DNA from: Paracoccaceae bacterium
Lineage (GTDB): Bacteria; Pseudomonadota; Alphaproteobacteria; Rhodobacterales; Rhodobacteraceae
Assembly: GCA_018223085.1 (NCBI GenBank)
Contig: JAAEZB010000027.1
Location: 1-37,089, forward strand
DNA: 37,089 nt
Direction of reading: 5' to 3'
This document shows positions 18,166 through 28,729 of this stretch, piece after piece. The notes under the pieces are model-generated. The model did not search any database. It was not told the DNA's origin and worked only from the letters and a program-made list of their open reading frames with translations. The position numbers were made by a program, and so were the translations under genes. Within the stretch, counting starts at the first letter, position 1; each line of letters starts with the position of its first letter.

Positions 18166-20178
18166 ATGTCTGACCTACGCAAGATCATCATTGACGACAC
18201 GGAAATCGAGGTCGAGGGGGCGATGACCCTCATTCAGGCCTGTGAACAGGCCGGTGTCGAGATCCCGCGTTTTTGCTACCATGAACGTCTGACGATTGCG
18301 GGCAATTGCCGTATGTGCCTTGTCGAGGTTGTCGGCGGGCCGCCGAAACCGGCGGCATCCTGCGCGATGCAGGTCAAGGATTTGCGTCCGGGGCCGGAAG
18401 GCCAGCCGCCGGTCGTCAAGACCAATTCGCCGATGGTCAAAAAGGCGCGCGAAGGGGTGATGGAGTTCATGCTCATCAACCACCCGCTCGATTGTCCGAT
18501 CTGCGATCAGGGCGGCGAATGCGACCTTCAGGATCAGGCGATGGCCTATGGTATGTCGACCACGCGGTTTAGCGAAGCCAAACGCGCGGTGGATGACCTT
18601 GACCTCGGGCCGTTGGTATCGACGACGATGACGCGCTGTATCTCCTGCACCCGCTGTGTGCGGTTCACCTCTGAGGTCGCGGGTATCACCCAGATGGGGC
18701 AGACCGGCCGGGGCGAAGATGCGGAGATCACCAGCTATCTTAACCAGACGCTCGACAGCAATATGCAGGGCAATATCATTGACCTGTGTCCGGTAGGTGC
18801 ACTGACGTCGAAGCCCTATGCCTTTAGCGCGCGCCCTTGGGAGCTTAGCAAGACCGAGACCATCGACGTGATGGATGCGCTTGGCTCCAACATCCGCGTC
18901 GACACAAAGGGGCGCGAAGTCATGCGCATTCTGCCGCGCAACCATGACGGCGTGAACGAGGAATGGATTTCCGACAAGACGCGTTTTGTCTGGGATGGTC
19001 TTCGCCGCCAGCGGCTTGACCGGCCTTATGTGCGCGAAAATGGCAAGCTGCGCCCGGCAAGCTGGGGTGAGGCGCTTACCAAGGCCGCCGAAGCCATGAA
19101 GGGCAAGAAGGTTGCCGCGCTTGTTGGCGATCTGGCTCCGGTTGAGGCGAGTTTCGCGCTCAAGCAGATTGTTGAGGGTCTTGGCGGCACGATTGAATGC
19201 CGCACCAATGGTGCGGTGCTGCCAGCGGGGAACCGGTCGGCCTATGTTGGCACCGCAGCGATCGAGGATATCGACACCGCCAAGGCGATTTACCTTATCG
19301 GCACCAACCCGCGCGATGAGGCGCCGGTGCTCAATGCGCGTATCCGCAAGGCCTGGACCCAGGGCGCGGATGTGACCGTTGTTGGCCCGAAGGGCATGGA
19401 CCTGACTTATGAATATATTCAGGCGGGGCCGGGGCGTGCGGTCCTGAACCGGCTCGTGGATCATGCAGAGGCGGGCGAGGGCGCGATTGTCATCGTCGGT
19501 CAGGGCGCGATCACGGAAGGCGATGGTATTGCAGTTCTTGGGCAGGCGATGGCGCTGACCGAGAAACTGGGCGGCAAGATGATGGTGCTGCACACGGCGG
19601 CAAGCCGCGTGGGCGCGATGGACATTGGTGCGGTGACCGAAGGCGGTCTCGACGTGGCCATGGAAGGCGCGGAGGTTATCTATAACCTTGGCGCGGATGA
19701 GATCGAAGTCGGGGAAGGCCCGTTCGTGATCTATCAGGGGAGCCATGGCGACCGCGGTGCGCATCGTGCCGACGTGATCCTGCCGGGGGCGGCCTATACC
19801 GAGGAAAACGGTCTTTTCGTCAATACCGAAGGGCGTCCGCAGCTTGCTATGCGGGCCGGGTTTGCACCGGGCGAGGCCAAGGAAAACTGGGCCATCCTGC
19901 GGGCATTGTCGGCAGAGCTGGGCGCGGCATTGCCCTATGATACGCTGGCCAGCCTGCGTCAGGCGCTTGTCGCCGAGGTGCCGCATTTGGCCAAGATCGA
20001 TCAGGTGATCGACAATGGTTGGGACGCGCTTCCGGCCAAGGCACTTGGCAAGGGTGGCTTCCGCACGGAGATCGCGGATTTCTATCTAACCAACCCGATT
20101 GCGCGGGCGAGCGAGCTGATGGCGGAGCTTTCGGCCAATGCCAGCGCCCGCATGAGCGCCGATCTGGCGGCAGAGTGA
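18166..20178 (+). CDS. nuoG: NADH-quinone oxidoreductase subunit G (N1b, N4, N5 clusters)
   Basis: This 670-residue iron-sulfur subunit relays electrons from NuoF/E to NuoI. The ferredoxin-like [2Fe-2S] N1b ligands are Cys37, Cys48, Cys51 and Cys66. The N5 cluster has the unusual His106 plus Cys110, Cys113 and Cys119 ([14 protein letters not shown]). N4 is bound by Cys158, Cys161, Cys164 (CISCTRC) and Cys208 (DLCPVGAL). The remaining two thirds are a molybdopterin-oxidoreductase-like domain without cofactor. The ligand for the extra N7 cluster of some bacteria is not apparent. Length is normal for mitochondrial-type NuoG. Confidence 0.96.
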   Translation: MSDLRKIIIDDTEIEVEGAMTLIQACEQAGVEIPRFCYHERLTIAGNCRMCLVEVVGGPPKPAASCAMQVKDLRPGPEGQPPVVKTNSPMVKKAREGVMEFMLINHPLDCPICDQGGECDLQDQAMAYGMSTTRFSEAKRAVDDLDLGPLVSTTMTRCISCTRCVRFTSEVAGITQMGQTGRGEDAEITSYLNQTLDSNMQGNIIDLCPVGALTSKPYAFSARPWELSKTETIDVMDALGSNIRVDTKGREVMRILPRNHDGVNEEWISDKTRFVWDGLRRQRLDRPYVRENGKLRPASWGEALTKAAEAMKGKKVAALVGDLAPVEASFALKQIVEGLGGTIECRTNGAVLPAGNRSAYVGTAAIEDIDTAKAIYLIGTNPRDEAPVLNARIRKAWTQGADVTVVGPKGMDLTYEYIQAGPGRAVLNRLVDHAEAGEGAIVIVGQGAITEGDGIAVLGQAMALTEKLGGKMMVLHTAASRVGAMDIGAVTEGGLDVAMEGAEVIYNLGADEIEVGEGPFVIYQGSHGDRGAHRADVILPGAAYTEENGLFVNTEGRPQLAMRAGFAPGEAKENWAILRALSAELGAALPYDTLASLRQALVAEVPHLAKIDQVIDNGWDALPAKALGKGGFRTEIADFYLTNPIARASELMAELSANASARMSADLAAE

Positions 20179-20183
20179 CGTAT

Positions 20184-20603
20184 ATGCATCTTGCCACGCA
20201 CATATCCCCGATGGTTCCGGCGCTTGCGCTGGGTCTTTCGGCGTGCCAGCCGGTTTGTTCCGGCGGGGCGTGCGGCAATGGGGCGGATTTGCCGGAGGCG
20301 CAGTATCTCGGGGTCGAGACACGGCTTCTTGAGGGCGATCTGGTTAATTTCCGCGTCTCCATGGCCGGCCTCGCGACCGAGGCCGATGTGCAGGCTTATG
20401 CGGAATGTGCGGCGGCGCAATATGCGCTTATCCGCGGTTTCGGTTTTGCGCGCCACGTGCGCACGCAGGTCAATGAAAACAAGGGGGCGTTGCACGGCGA
20501 TGCCGTTTACACGATTTCCCCCGCGCTTCCGGGCGGTCTCAAGACGATTGACGCAGAAGTCACCGTCGCGAGCTGCGAGGAAAACGGCATACCCACGGTG
20601 TGA
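20184..20603 (+). CDS. Small predicted lipoprotein between nuoG and nuoH
   Basis: This product of 139 residues has a short hydrophobic leader ending in the good lipobox LSAC (Cys21), then a Cys-containing stretch QPVCSGGACGNGAD. The globular domain contains VETRLLEGDLVNFRVSM, YAECAAAQYALIRGFGFARHVRT and AVYTISPALPGGLKTIDAEV, with a final cysteine in ASCEENG. I do not recognise a named family. The leader lacks Lys/Arg, which is unusual, and the start is uncertain: ATG at 20184 or a GTG at 20175 overlapping the nuoG stop. It ends six bases before nuoH. It is probably anchored on the periplasmic face of a membrane. Confidence 0.65.
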   Translation: MHLATHISPMVPALALGLSACQPVCSGGACGNGADLPEAQYLGVETRLLEGDLVNFRVSMAGLATEADVQAYAECAAAQYALIRGFGFARHVRTQVNENKGALHGDAVYTISPALPGGLKTIDAEVTVASCEENGIPTV

Positions 20604-20609
20604 GGACCC

Positions 20610-21650
20610 ATGATCGAATTCTTTACCACCACTAATCTTGGTATCTTCCTGCTCATCGTTGGGCAGGTCCTGCTGATCGTTGTGCCGCTCCTCGTGGCGC
20701 TGGCCTTCCTGCTTTATGGTGACCGGAAAATCTGGGCCGCTGTGCAGATGCGCCGGGGCCCCAACGTGGTCGGCACCTTTGGCCTTTTGCAGAGTTTTGC
20801 GGACTTCGTAAAATATGCGGTCAAGGAAATCGTTTATCCGGCGGGGGCGGACAAGGTTGTCTTCCTCATGGCGCCGATGGTCAGCCTTGTGATGGCGCTC
20901 GTCGCCTGGGCGGTGATCCCGTTCAATGATGGTTGGGTCTTGTCGGACATCAACGTGGCAATCCTCTATGTCTTTGCCGTCTCCTCTCTGGAGGTTTATG
21001 GCGTCATCATGGGCGGTTGGGCGTCGAACTCGAAGTATCCGTTCCTCGGCTCGCTGCGTTCGGCGGCACAGATGATTTCCTACGAGGTCTCGATTGGTCT
21101 TATCATCATCGGGGTCATCATCTCGACCGGGTCGATGAATTTCGGCGATATCGTTAATGCCCAGAAGGGCGATTACGGGCTGTTGAACTGGTATTGGTTG
21201 CCGCATTTCCCGATGATGTTCCTGTTCCTGATCTCGGCTATGGCGGAAACGAACCGTCCGCCGTTTGACCTTCCCGAAGCGGAGTCCGAACTCGTGGCGG
21301 GCTATCAGGTGGAATATTCCTCGACGCCGTTCCTTTTGTTCATGATCGGCGAATATGTGGCGATCGTGCTGATGTGCGCGCTGACCTCGCTCCTGTTTCT
21401 TGGTGGCTGGCTTTCGCCCATTCCGGGGCTGCCCGATGGCATCCTTTGGATGTTCGCCAAGATCCTCTTTGTCTTCTTCATCTTCTCGATGGTGAAGGCT
21501 ATCACGCCGCGCTATCGCTATGACCAGCTGATGCGGATTGGTTGGAAAGTCTTCCTGCCCATGTCGCTCGTCTGGGTTGTGATCGTGGCATTCCTTGCAA
21601 AATTCGAAGCCTTCGGCGGCGCCTATGCCCGCTGGGCGATTGGAGGCTGA
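20610..21650 (+). CDS. nuoH: NADH-quinone oxidoreductase subunit H
   Basis: This membrane subunit of 346 residues has about eight helices. It connects the peripheral arm to the proton-pumping arm and lines the quinone entry. Signature segments are [46 protein letters not shown], and the acidic loop [21 protein letters not shown] that faces the quinone tunnel. The C-terminus is ordinary. It lies six bases after the lipoprotein gene and five before nuoI. Confidence 0.96.
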   Translation: MIEFFTTTNLGIFLLIVGQVLLIVVPLLVALAFLLYGDRKIWAAVQMRRGPNVVGTFGLLQSFADFVKYAVKEIVYPAGADKVVFLMAPMVSLVMALVAWAVIPFNDGWVLSDINVAILYVFAVSSLEVYGVIMGGWASNSKYPFLGSLRSAAQMISYEVSIGLIIIGVIISTGSMNFGDIVNAQKGDYGLLNWYWLPHFPMMFLFLISAMAETNRPPFDLPEAESELVAGYQVEYSSTPFLLFMIGEYVAIVLMCALTSLLFLGGWLSPIPGLPDGILWMFAKILFVFFIFSMVKAITPRYRYDQLMRIGWKVFLPMSLVWVVIVAFLAKFEAFGGAYARWAIGG

Positions 21651-21654
21651 ACCC

Positions 21655-22149
21655 ATGGCGAATATCGATTATCGACGCGCCGCAGGCTACTTCCTGCTCA
21701 GTGACTTTATTGGCGGTTTTCGCCTTGGTCTGAAGTATTTCTTCAAGCCCAAAGCGACGCTCAACTATCCGCACGAAAAGGGGCCTCTCAGCCCGCGTTT
21801 CCGTGGCGAACATGCGCTGCGCCGCTATCCCAATGGCGAAGAACGCTGCATTGCCTGTAAGCTATGTGAGGCGATCTGTCCGGCACAGGCGATCACCATC
21901 GACGCGGAACCGCGCGATGATGGCAGCCGTCGCACCACGCGTTATGACATCGACATGACCAAGTGCATCTATTGTGGCTTCTGTCAGGAAGCCTGCCCGG
22001 TGGATGCGATTGTCGAGGGGCCGAATTTCGAATTCGCGACCGAGACCCGCGAAGAGCTTTTCTATGACAAGGCGAAGCTTCTTGAAAATGGCGAACGCTG
22101 GGAAGCCGAGATCGCCCGTAATCTCGAACTGGACGCGCCCTACCGATGA
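21655..22149 (+). CDS. nuoI: NADH-quinone oxidoreductase subunit I (N6a/N6b ferredoxin)
   Basis: This 164-residue ferredoxin-like subunit holds two [4Fe-4S] clusters that feed N2. The motifs are [12 protein letters not shown] (Cys65, 68, 71, 75) and [12 protein letters not shown] (Cys104, 107, 110, 114). The N-terminal amphipathic segment [19 protein letters not shown] lies along the membrane. The frame is open upstream into nuoH, but the ATG at 21655 has TGGAGG (21641-21646) eight bases before it. Its end overlaps the CMD-family gene by four bases. Confidence 0.96.
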   Translation: MANIDYRRAAGYFLLSDFIGGFRLGLKYFFKPKATLNYPHEKGPLSPRFRGEHALRRYPNGEERCIACKLCEAICPAQAITIDAEPRDDGSRRTTRYDIDMTKCIYCGFCQEACPVDAIVEGPNFEFATETREELFYDKAKLLENGERWEAEIARNLELDAPYR

Positions 22150-22553
22150 ACGAAACGACGAACCCCTTTGAAGCGATGATCGCGCAGTATCAGGAGATGG
22201 CGAAGGCCCTCAATCCTGCGATGGAATCGTTTACCCCGAAAGGGTTCGAAACCCTGTGGCCGACCATGCCCAAGGACATGATGGAAATGTTCTTTGGCAA
22301 GACGCTCAACAAGGACGGGCTCGATGCCAAGACGCGGCTTTTGCTGACGCTTGGGGCGCTGACCGTTCTTGGGGCGCAGGCCGAAAGCCAAATTCGCATG
22401 ACCGTGCGCCACCTCCTTGAGGCAGGTGCCAAGAAACAGGAAATCGTCGAGACCATCGGCCAGATGTCGATGTTTGCGGGCATCCCGGCGATGACCAAGG
22501 CGATGGAACTCGTCCAGGACGTTCTGGACGCAAACGAGGAAAGTGACACATGA
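22146..22553 (+). CDS. Carboxymuconolactone decarboxylase-family protein in the nuo operon
   Basis: This 135-residue all-helical soluble protein contains the CMD-family core: [45 protein letters not shown] and a final MELVQDVLD helix. There are no cysteines, so the CxxC pair used by AhpD-type peroxidase partners is absent and a redox role by that mechanism is excluded. It is coupled by ATGA overlaps to both nuoI and nuoJ. Its position suggests a role in complex I assembly or quinone-related chemistry, but that is inference. The first ~40 residues are a Met/Pro-rich leader without a signal peptide. Confidence 0.8.
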   Translation: MNETTNPFEAMIAQYQEMAKALNPAMESFTPKGFETLWPTMPKDMMEMFFGKTLNKDGLDAKTRLLLTLGALTVLGAQAESQIRMTVRHLLEAGAKKQEIVETIGQMSMFAGIPAMTKAMELVQDVLDANEESDT

Positions 22554-23158
22554 GTATCGCAGCACTGGCCTTTTATCTCTTTGCGATCTGCGTGATCGCG
22601 GGCGGGCTCTTTACCGTCATCAGCCGCAACCCGGTGCATTCCGTGCTCTGGCTCATCCTGGCGTTTCTGTCGTCGGCGGGGCTTTTCGTCCTGCTTGGGG
22701 CAGAGTTTGTCGCGATGCTTCTTATTATCGTCTACGTGGGGGCGGTCGCGGTGCTGTTCTTGTTCGTGGTGATGATGCTCGACGTGGATTTCGCCGAGCT
22801 GAAAGCGGGCATGGCGCAGTATTTGCCGGTGGCGCTTTTGATCGGGGTGATCCTTTTGATGCAGCTTGGCATGGCCGTAGGCGTCTGGCAGGTGTCGGAT
22901 ATGGCCGAGGCACAGCGCGCCGCCGTGACGCCGGAAGGTGTCGAAAACACCGCCGCGCTTGGGCATCTCATCTATGACCAATATTTCCTTCTTTTCCAGC
23001 TTGCCGGGCTGATCCTGCTTGTGGCGATGATCGGGGCCATCGTGCTCACGCTGCGCCATCGCAAGGACATCAAGCGCCAGAACGTGCTTGAGCAGATGTG
23101 GCGCGATCCGGCCAAGGCGATGGACCTGAAAGACGTGAAACCGGGGCAGGGGCTCTGA
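22550..23158 (+). CDS. nuoJ: NADH-quinone oxidoreductase subunit J
   Basis: This 202-residue membrane subunit has five predicted helices. The third contains [19 protein letters not shown], the segment with the pi-bulge that rotates during turnover. The C-terminal extension after the last helix ([22 protein letters not shown]) is typical of alphaproteobacteria. It overlaps the CMD-family gene by four bases. A 92-base gap with no recognisable signal follows before nuoK. Confidence 0.95.
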   Translation: MSIAALAFYLFAICVIAGGLFTVISRNPVHSVLWLILAFLSSAGLFVLLGAEFVAMLLIIVYVGAVAVLFLFVVMMLDVDFAELKAGMAQYLPVALLIGVILLMQLGMAVGVWQVSDMAEAQRAAVTPEGVENTAALGHLIYDQYFLLFQLAGLILLVAMIGAIVLTLRHRKDIKRQNVLEQMWRDPAKAMDLKDVKPGQGL

Positions 23159-23250
23159 TCCCCTGATCCCATGGTCCTGCCGCAAGAGCGGGGCATAACA
23201 AGATAACACGGGCGATCTTGCCCGAAAGAGACGAAGAACCGAGGGACGAT

Positions 23251-23556
23251 ATGATTGGTTTGGAACATTACCTGACGGTGGCGGCGACGCTGTTTGTCAT
23301 AGGCATCTTCGGCCTCTTCCTGAACCGGAAGAACGTCATCATCCTGTTGATGTCGATCGAGCTTATGCTGCTTTCGGTCAATATCAACCTCGTGGCCTTT
23401 TCGAGCTTTCTCGGCGATCTAGTTGGGCAGGTGTTCACGCTCTTCGTGCTCACCGTTGCGGCGGCGGAAGCGGCGATTGGTCTTGCGATCCTCGTCGCCT
23501 TCAACCGCAACCGCGGCACGATCGCGGTCGAAGACGTCAACGTGATGAAAGGCTAA
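23251..23556 (+). CDS. nuoK: NADH-quinone oxidoreductase subunit K
   Basis: This 101-residue subunit has three helices. It carries the buried glutamates of the proton path: one in [13 protein letters not shown] (helix 2) and one in [16 protein letters not shown] (helix 3). The frame is open to 23218, but the ATG at 23251 has GAGGGA (23241-23246) just upstream and gives the family start MIGLEHYL. It is six bases from nuoL. Confidence 0.95.
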   Translation: MIGLEHYLTVAATLFVIGIFGLFLNRKNVIILLMSIELMLLSVNINLVAFSSFLGDLVGQVFTLFVLTVAAAEAAIGLAILVAFNRNRGTIAVEDVNVMKG

Positions 23557-23562
23557 GGGCAC

Positions 23563-25656
23563 ATGGAAAAGATCATTCTCTTCGCCCCGCTTGTCGGCAG
23601 CCTCATCGGCGGTTTCGGCTGGCGTTATATCGGCGAAAAGGGCGCACAATATGTGACGACGGGGCTTTTGTTCCTCGCTTGCCTTTTGTCCTGGGTGGTG
23701 TTCCTGACCCACGGGCCGGAGACGCAGCACATCCATATCCTCGATTTCATTCAGTCCGGCACGCTTGATACCGCGTGGTCGATCCGCCTTGATCGGCTGA
23801 CTTCGATCATGCTCATCGTGGTGACGACGGTTTCGGCGCTCGTGCACCTCTATAGCTTTGGCTACATGGCGCATGACGAGAACTGGAAAGAGGGCGAGAG
23901 CTATAAGGCGCGTTTCTTTGCCTATCTGAGCTTCTTTACCTTTGCCATGCTGGCGCTGGTGACGGCCGACAACCTCGTGCAGATGTTCTTTGGTTGGGAA
24001 GGCGTGGGCGTCGCGTCTTACCTGCTCATCGGGTTCTACTATAAGAAACCAAGCGCCAACGCGGCGGCGATCAAGGCCTTCGTGGTCAACCGGGTCGGCG
24101 ATTTTGGCTTTGCGCTTGGGATTTTCGGGCTGTTCTACCTGACGGACTCGATCAAGTTTGATGATGTGTTTGCCGCAGCGCCCGCGCTGGCCGAGACGCA
24201 GTTGCACTTCCTCTGGACCGAGTGGAACGCGGCGAACCTTCTGGCCTTCCTGTTGTTCGTGGGGGCGATGGGTAAATCGGCACAGCTTTTCCTGCACACT
24301 TGGTTGCCGGACGCGATGGAAGGCCCGACGCCTGTGTCGGCGTTGATCCATGCCGCAACTATGGTGACGGCTGGTGTGTTCCTTGTCTGCCGCATGTCGC
24401 CCTTGATGGAATATGCACCCGAGGCGATGGCATTCGTGACCTTCCTTGGTGCCACCACGGCCTTTGTTGCGGCGACGATTGGTCTTGTGCAGAATGACAT
24501 CAAACGCGTCATCGCCTATTCGACCATGTCGCAGCTTGGCTATATGTTCGTGGCGGCGGGCGTTGGCGTCTATTCGGCGGCGATGTTCCACCTGCTGACG
24601 CATGCGTTCTTCAAGGCAATGTTGTTCCTTGGGGCCGGATCTGTGATCCATGCGATGCATCACGAGCAGGACATGCGCAACTATGGCGCGCTGCGCAAAA
24701 AGATCCCCTATACGTTTGGTGCGATGATGATCGGCACGCTGGCGATCACTGGTGTGGGTATTCCGCTCACCACGATCGGCTTTGCCGGGTTCCTGTCGAA
24801 GGATGCGATCATCGAGAGCGCCTGGGCCGGGACCGGCGGGGGGTATGCCTTCTGGATGCTGGTCATCGCGGCGCTGTTCACGTCTTTCTATAGCTGGCGG
24901 CTCATGTTCCTGACCTTCTATGGCGAGGCGCGCGGCAACAAGCATACCCACGATCACGCCCATGAAAGCCCGAAAGTTATGCTTATCCCGCTTGGCGTTC
25001 TGGCGCTTGGGGCGGTGTTCTCGGGCATGGTCTGGTACGGGGTGTTCTTTGGCGATCACCACAAGGTTAACGCCTTCTTCGGCATCGAGGCCCATCACGC
25101 AGCCGAGGCCGATACGGGCCATGGCGAAGAGGCGGGCCACGGGGACGATCACGGCGCGGCTCCGGCTGACGATCACGCGATGGCCGAGAGCCATGGTATG
25201 GCGCCGCAGGGCGCGATCTTCATGGCCCCCGACAACCATGTCATCGACGACGCACACCACGCTCCGACTTGGGTCAAGGTTAGCCCGTTCGTTGCCATGG
25301 TTATCGGTTTCCTGACGGCGGTGTGGTTCTACATCTGGAACCCGGCCATGCCGAAACGGCTCGCGGAGGTGCAGCGTCCGCTCTACCTCTTCCTGCTCAA
25401 CAAGTGGTATTTCGATGAAATCTATGACGCGATCTTTGTGCGTCCGGCGCGGGCCCTTGGCCGGTTCCTTTGGAAACGCGGCGACGGCAATGTCATCGAC
25501 GGCGCGATCAACGGCGTGGCGATGGGGATCATTCCCTTCTTTACCCGCCTCGCAGGGCGCGCCCAGTCTGGCTACATCTTCACTTATGCATTTGCCATGG
25601 TGATCGGCATTGTCGTGCTCATCACCTGGATGACGCTCAGCGGAGGAGCGCACTAA
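23563..25656 (+). CDS. nuoL: NADH-quinone oxidoreductase subunit L with a His-rich loop
   Basis: This 697-residue antiporter-like proton-pumping subunit lies at the far end of the membrane arm and ends in the long lateral helix. Core motifs include [19 protein letters not shown] and [27 protein letters not shown], with the key lysine in AMGKSAQ before it. Residues ~463-565 contain two histidine clusters (HTHDHAH and a longer stretch with HH and DDH repeats), 16 His in about 100 residues, interrupted by one membrane helix. His enrichment of this loop may give metal binding or may be neutral. The stop overlaps the nuoM start by one base. Confidence 0.95.
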   Translation: MEKIILFAPLVGSLIGGFGWRYIGEKGAQYVTTGLLFLACLLSWVVFLTHGPETQHIHILDFIQSGTLDTAWSIRLDRLTSIMLIVVTTVSALVHLYSFGYMAHDENWKEGESYKARFFAYLSFFTFAMLALVTADNLVQMFFGWEGVGVASYLLIGFYYKKPSANAAAIKAFVVNRVGDFGFALGIFGLFYLTDSIKFDDVFAAAPALAETQLHFLWTEWNAANLLAFLLFVGAMGKSAQLFLHTWLPDAMEGPTPVSALIHAATMVTAGVFLVCRMSPLMEYAPEAMAFVTFLGATTAFVAATIGLVQNDIKRVIAYSTMSQLGYMFVAAGVGVYSAAMFHLLTHAFFKAMLFLGAGSVIHAMHHEQDMRNYGALRKKIPYTFGAMMIGTLAITGVGIPLTTIGFAGFLSKDAIIESAWAGTGGGYAFWMLVIAALFTSFYSWRLMFLTFYGEARGNKHTHDHAHESPKVMLIPLGVLALGAVFSGMVWYGVFFGDHHKVNAFFGIEAHHAAEADTGHGEEAGHGDDHGAAPADDHAMAESHGMAPQGAIFMAPDNHVIDDAHHAPTWVKVSPFVAMVIGFLTAVWFYIWNPAMPKRLAEVQRPLYLFLLNKWYFDEIYDAIFVRPARALGRFLWKRGDGNVIDGAINGVAMGIIPFFTRLAGRAQSGYIFTYAFAMVIGIVVLITWMTLSGGAH

Positions 25657-27203
25657 TGAACGACAGCCTGCTCTCCCTAGTTACCTTTATCCCGGCGCTG
25701 GCGGCGGCCATTCTGGCCATCTTCCTGCGCGGGGAAGAGGCCGCGGCGCAGCGCAACGCCAAATGGGTGGCGATGGTGGCAACCGTCATCACCTTCCTTG
25801 TGTCGCTTTTCATCCTTGTCGAGTTTGACCCGTCCAACACCGGGTTTCAGTTCGTCGAAGAGCGCGATTGGCTTCTGGGCATGAAATACAAGATGGGGGT
25901 CGACGGGATCTCGGTCCTGTTTGTGATGCTCACCACCTTTATGATGCCGCTTGTCATTGCCGCCTCTTGGAAAGTCGAGACGCGGGTCAAGGAATATATG
26001 ATCGCCTTCCTGCTTCTGGAAACGCTGATGCTCGGCGTGTTCATGGCGCTGGATCTGGTGTTGTTCTACCTCTTCTTCGAGGCGGGCCTTATCCCGATGT
26101 TCCTCATCATCGGCATTTGGGGCGGGGCGAACCGCATCTATGCGAGCTTCAAGTTCTTCCTCTATACCTTCCTCGGCTCGGTGCTGATGCTGGTGGCGAT
26201 GGTGGCGATGTTCTCGGATGCGGGGACGACGGATATTCCGACGCTCATGTCCCATGAGTTCGCTTCCGAGAGTTTCTCGATCCTTGGCATTCATATCCTT
26301 GGCGGTATGCAGACGCTTCTTTTCCTCGCGTTCTTTGCGTCCTTTGCGGTGAAGATGCCGATGTGGCCGGTACATACCTGGCTTCCGGATGCACACGTGC
26401 AGGCGCCGACGGCGGGGTCTGTCGTGCTTGCGGCGATCTTGTTGAAGATGGGCGGCTATGGATTCCTGCGCTTCTCTCTGCCGATGTTCCCGGTGGGGGC
26501 AGAGGTCATGACCGATTTCGTCCTATGGATGTCGGCGATTGCCATTGTCTATACCTCGCTGGTTGCCTTGGTGCAGGAAGATATGAAAAAGCTCATCGCT
26601 TATTCTTCGGTCGCGCATATGGGCTATGTCACCATGGGCATTTTCGCAGCGAACCAGCAGGGGATCGACGGCGCCATCTTTCAGATGATTAGCCATGGCT
26701 TCATCTCGGGTGCGCTCTTCCTTTGTGTAGGCGTGATCTATGACCGGATGCACACCCGTGAGATTGACGCCTATGGCGGGCTTGTGACGCGGATGCCAGC
26801 CTATGCGTTGATCTTCATGTTCTTCACCATGGCCAATGTCGGCCTGCCGGGCACCTCCGGGTTTGTCGGTGAATTTTTGACCCTGATGGGCATCTTCCAG
26901 GTCAACACCTGGGTCGCGCTTGTGGCGACTTCGGGGGTGATCTTGTCGGCGGCCTATGCGCTTTGGCTCTATCGTCGGGTGGTGTTCGGTGATCTCATCA
27001 AGGAGAGCCTCAAGACCATCTCGGACATGAGCGCACGAGAGAAATGGATTTTCGCACCGCTCGTGGCGATGACGCTGATCCTCGGGGTCTATCCGGCGCT
27101 GGTCACTGATATTATCGGCCCGTCGGTAGAAAACCTGATTTCCAACTATCATGCCGCCCTGGGCAGCGCCTCGGAAGGGGCGCACCAGATGGCGTCGCAT
27201 TAA
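25656..27203 (+). CDS. nuoM: NADH-quinone oxidoreductase subunit M
   Basis: This 515-residue antiporter-like proton pump has about fourteen helices. Family motifs are [20 protein letters not shown] with the essential glutamate, then [20 protein letters not shown], and the downstream helix-7/8 lysine region [20 protein letters not shown]. The ATG at 25656 follows GGAGGAG (25642-25648) and shares a base with the nuoL stop. Longer upstream frames fall inside nuoL and are not used. Confidence 0.96.
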   Translation: MNDSLLSLVTFIPALAAAILAIFLRGEEAAAQRNAKWVAMVATVITFLVSLFILVEFDPSNTGFQFVEERDWLLGMKYKMGVDGISVLFVMLTTFMMPLVIAASWKVETRVKEYMIAFLLLETLMLGVFMALDLVLFYLFFEAGLIPMFLIIGIWGGANRIYASFKFFLYTFLGSVLMLVAMVAMFSDAGTTDIPTLMSHEFASESFSILGIHILGGMQTLLFLAFFASFAVKMPMWPVHTWLPDAHVQAPTAGSVVLAAILLKMGGYGFLRFSLPMFPVGAEVMTDFVLWMSAIAIVYTSLVALVQEDMKKLIAYSSVAHMGYVTMGIFAANQQGIDGAIFQMISHGFISGALFLCVGVIYDRMHTREIDAYGGLVTRMPAYALIFMFFTMANVGLPGTSGFVGEFLTLMGIFQVNTWVALVATSGVILSAAYALWLYRRVVFGDLIKESLKTISDMSAREKWIFAPLVAMTLILGVYPALVTDIIGPSVENLISNYHAALGSASEGAHQMASH

Positions 27204-27217
27204 GGAGAGCTTGAGAA

Positions 27218-28657
27218 ATGATCCAGGCTGATCTCAACATTATCCTGCCGGAAATCCTTCTGGCGATCTTTGCGATGCTGGCGCTTTTGGGCGCGGTTTA
27301 TACGAGCAAGGACAAGAGTGCGCCGATGCTCACATGGGGCACAGCGGCTGTTTTTCTCGCGGTGGCAGCGTGGATCGGCATCAATGGGGAAGGCGTGAAC
27401 ACAGCCTTTGGCGGCATGTTCAACGATGATGCCTTTGCCCGCTTTGCCAAGATCATCATTCTTGTTTCGGCGGCTGCGGTGCTTGTCATGGGACAGGAGT
27501 ATATGACCCGTCGCGGGATGCTTCGGTTTGAATATCCGATCCTTGTGACGCTTTCGGTCGTGGGGATGATGGTCATGGTCTCCGCGGGCGACCTTATGGC
27601 GCTTTACATGGGGCTCGAACTGCAATCGCTGGCGCTTTATGTGGTGGCGTCGATCCGCCGCGACAGCGTCAAGTCGACGGAAGCGGGGCTCAAGTATTTC
27701 GTGCTTGGTGCGCTGTCTTCGGGGCTTCTCTTGTTTGGTGCATCGCTTGTCTATGGCTTTGCAGGCACCACGCTCTTCAGCGGTATCATTGCCGCAGCTG
27801 GCGAAGGGCATGCGCCGATTGGGCTCTTGATTGGTCTCACACTGGTCGCTTCGGGCCTTGCCTTTAAGGTCTCGGCCGTGCCGTTCCACATGTGGACGCC
27901 GGATGTTTACGAAGGCTCGCCGACCCCGGTTACGGCCTTCTTTGCCACCGCGCCGAAAATGGCGGCGATGGGGCTTTTTGCCCGCGTGCTGCATGATGCG
28001 TTTGGCGGTGTTGTCGGGGATTGGCAGCAGATCATCGCGCTTTTGTCGGTGCTGTCGATGTTCCTTGGGGCCGTGGCGGCGATTGGGCAAACCAATATCA
28101 AACGCCTGATGGCTTATTCCTCGATCGCGCATATGGGCTATGCGCTCATGGGGCTCGCGGCCGGAACGGCGTTTGGGGTTCAGGCGCTTTTGATCTACAT
28201 GGCGATCTACGTGACGATGAGCGTTGGCACATTTGCCTTTATCCTCACCATGGAGAAGGACGGCCAGCCGGTCACGGATATCTCGGCGCTCAACATGTAT
28301 GCCAAGCGCGAGCCGGGTAAGGCGCTGGCGGTGCTGATCCTGATGTTCTCTCTGGCCGGTGTACCGCCGCTTGTGGGCTTCTTTGGGAAGCTCTATGTGC
28401 TGCGCGCGGCTTATGAAGCTGGCCTTGCGTGGCTTGCGGTTCTGGGTGTGATCGCCTCGGTGATCGGTGCCTTCTACTATCTGCGCATCGTTTACTACAT
28501 GTATTTCGGCGAAGAGGGCGAGGCGCTCGACAAAGGCAAATCGCCGGTGCTTTGGGTTATGCTCATGGGCTCGGCGGCGATCATGCTGGTGGGGGTTGTG
28601 AACCTCTTTGGTATCGAGGCCCCGGCGCTTGTCGCGGCGGAAACCCTGCTGCGCTAA
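27218..28657 (+). CDS. nuoN: NADH-quinone oxidoreductase subunit N
   Basis: This 479-residue antiporter-like proton pump is the last nuo gene. Motifs include [22 protein letters not shown] with the conserved glutamate, [22 protein letters not shown], and [29 protein letters not shown] at 27202-27208 provides the ribosome binding site at nine bases. A strong terminator begins 21 bases after the stop, so birA and the following genes depend on read-through or their own promoter. Confidence 0.96.
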   Translation: MIQADLNIILPEILLAIFAMLALLGAVYTSKDKSAPMLTWGTAAVFLAVAAWIGINGEGVNTAFGGMFNDDAFARFAKIIILVSAAAVLVMGQEYMTRRGMLRFEYPILVTLSVVGMMVMVSAGDLMALYMGLELQSLALYVVASIRRDSVKSTEAGLKYFVLGALSSGLLLFGASLVYGFAGTTLFSGIIAAAGEGHAPIGLLIGLTLVASGLAFKVSAVPFHMWTPDVYEGSPTPVTAFFATAPKMAAMGLFARVLHDAFGGVVGDWQQIIALLSVLSMFLGAVAAIGQTNIKRLMAYSSIAHMGYALMGLAAGTAFGVQALLIYMAIYVTMSVGTFAFILTMEKDGQPVTDISALNMYAKREPGKALAVLILMFSLAGVPPLVGFFGKLYVLRAAYEAGLAWLAVLGVIASVIGAFYYLRIVYYMYFGEEGEALDKGKSPVLWVMLMGSAAIMLVGVVNLFGIEAPALVAAETLLR

Positions 28658-28678
28658 GGGCGGCAGGGCCATCGGATT

Positions 28679-28713
28679 GCGACGCGCCCCTTGTTGGGGC
28701 GCGTTGCTGTTTT
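28679..28713 (+). terminator. Rho-independent terminator after nuoN
   Basis: A 12-pair stem (GCGACGCGCCCC with GGGGCGCGTTGC, one G-T pair) surrounds the 5-base loop TTGTT and is followed by TGTTTT. It lies entirely between the nuoN stop and the birA ribosome binding site. Confidence 0.85.
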
Positions 28714-28729
28714 AAGGGAAGGTAGTTGC

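Noticed and set aside
18175-19986. 603-codon minus-strand open frame opposite nuoG
   Set aside because: Shadow of nuoG, whose iron-sulfur ligands are all in place; no recognisable domain on the other strand.
23419-25653. 744-codon minus-strand open frame opposite nuoL
   Set aside because: Composition is dominated by His, Arg, Asp and Glu, as expected from the complement of a hydrophobic membrane-protein gene; nuoL has complete family motifs.
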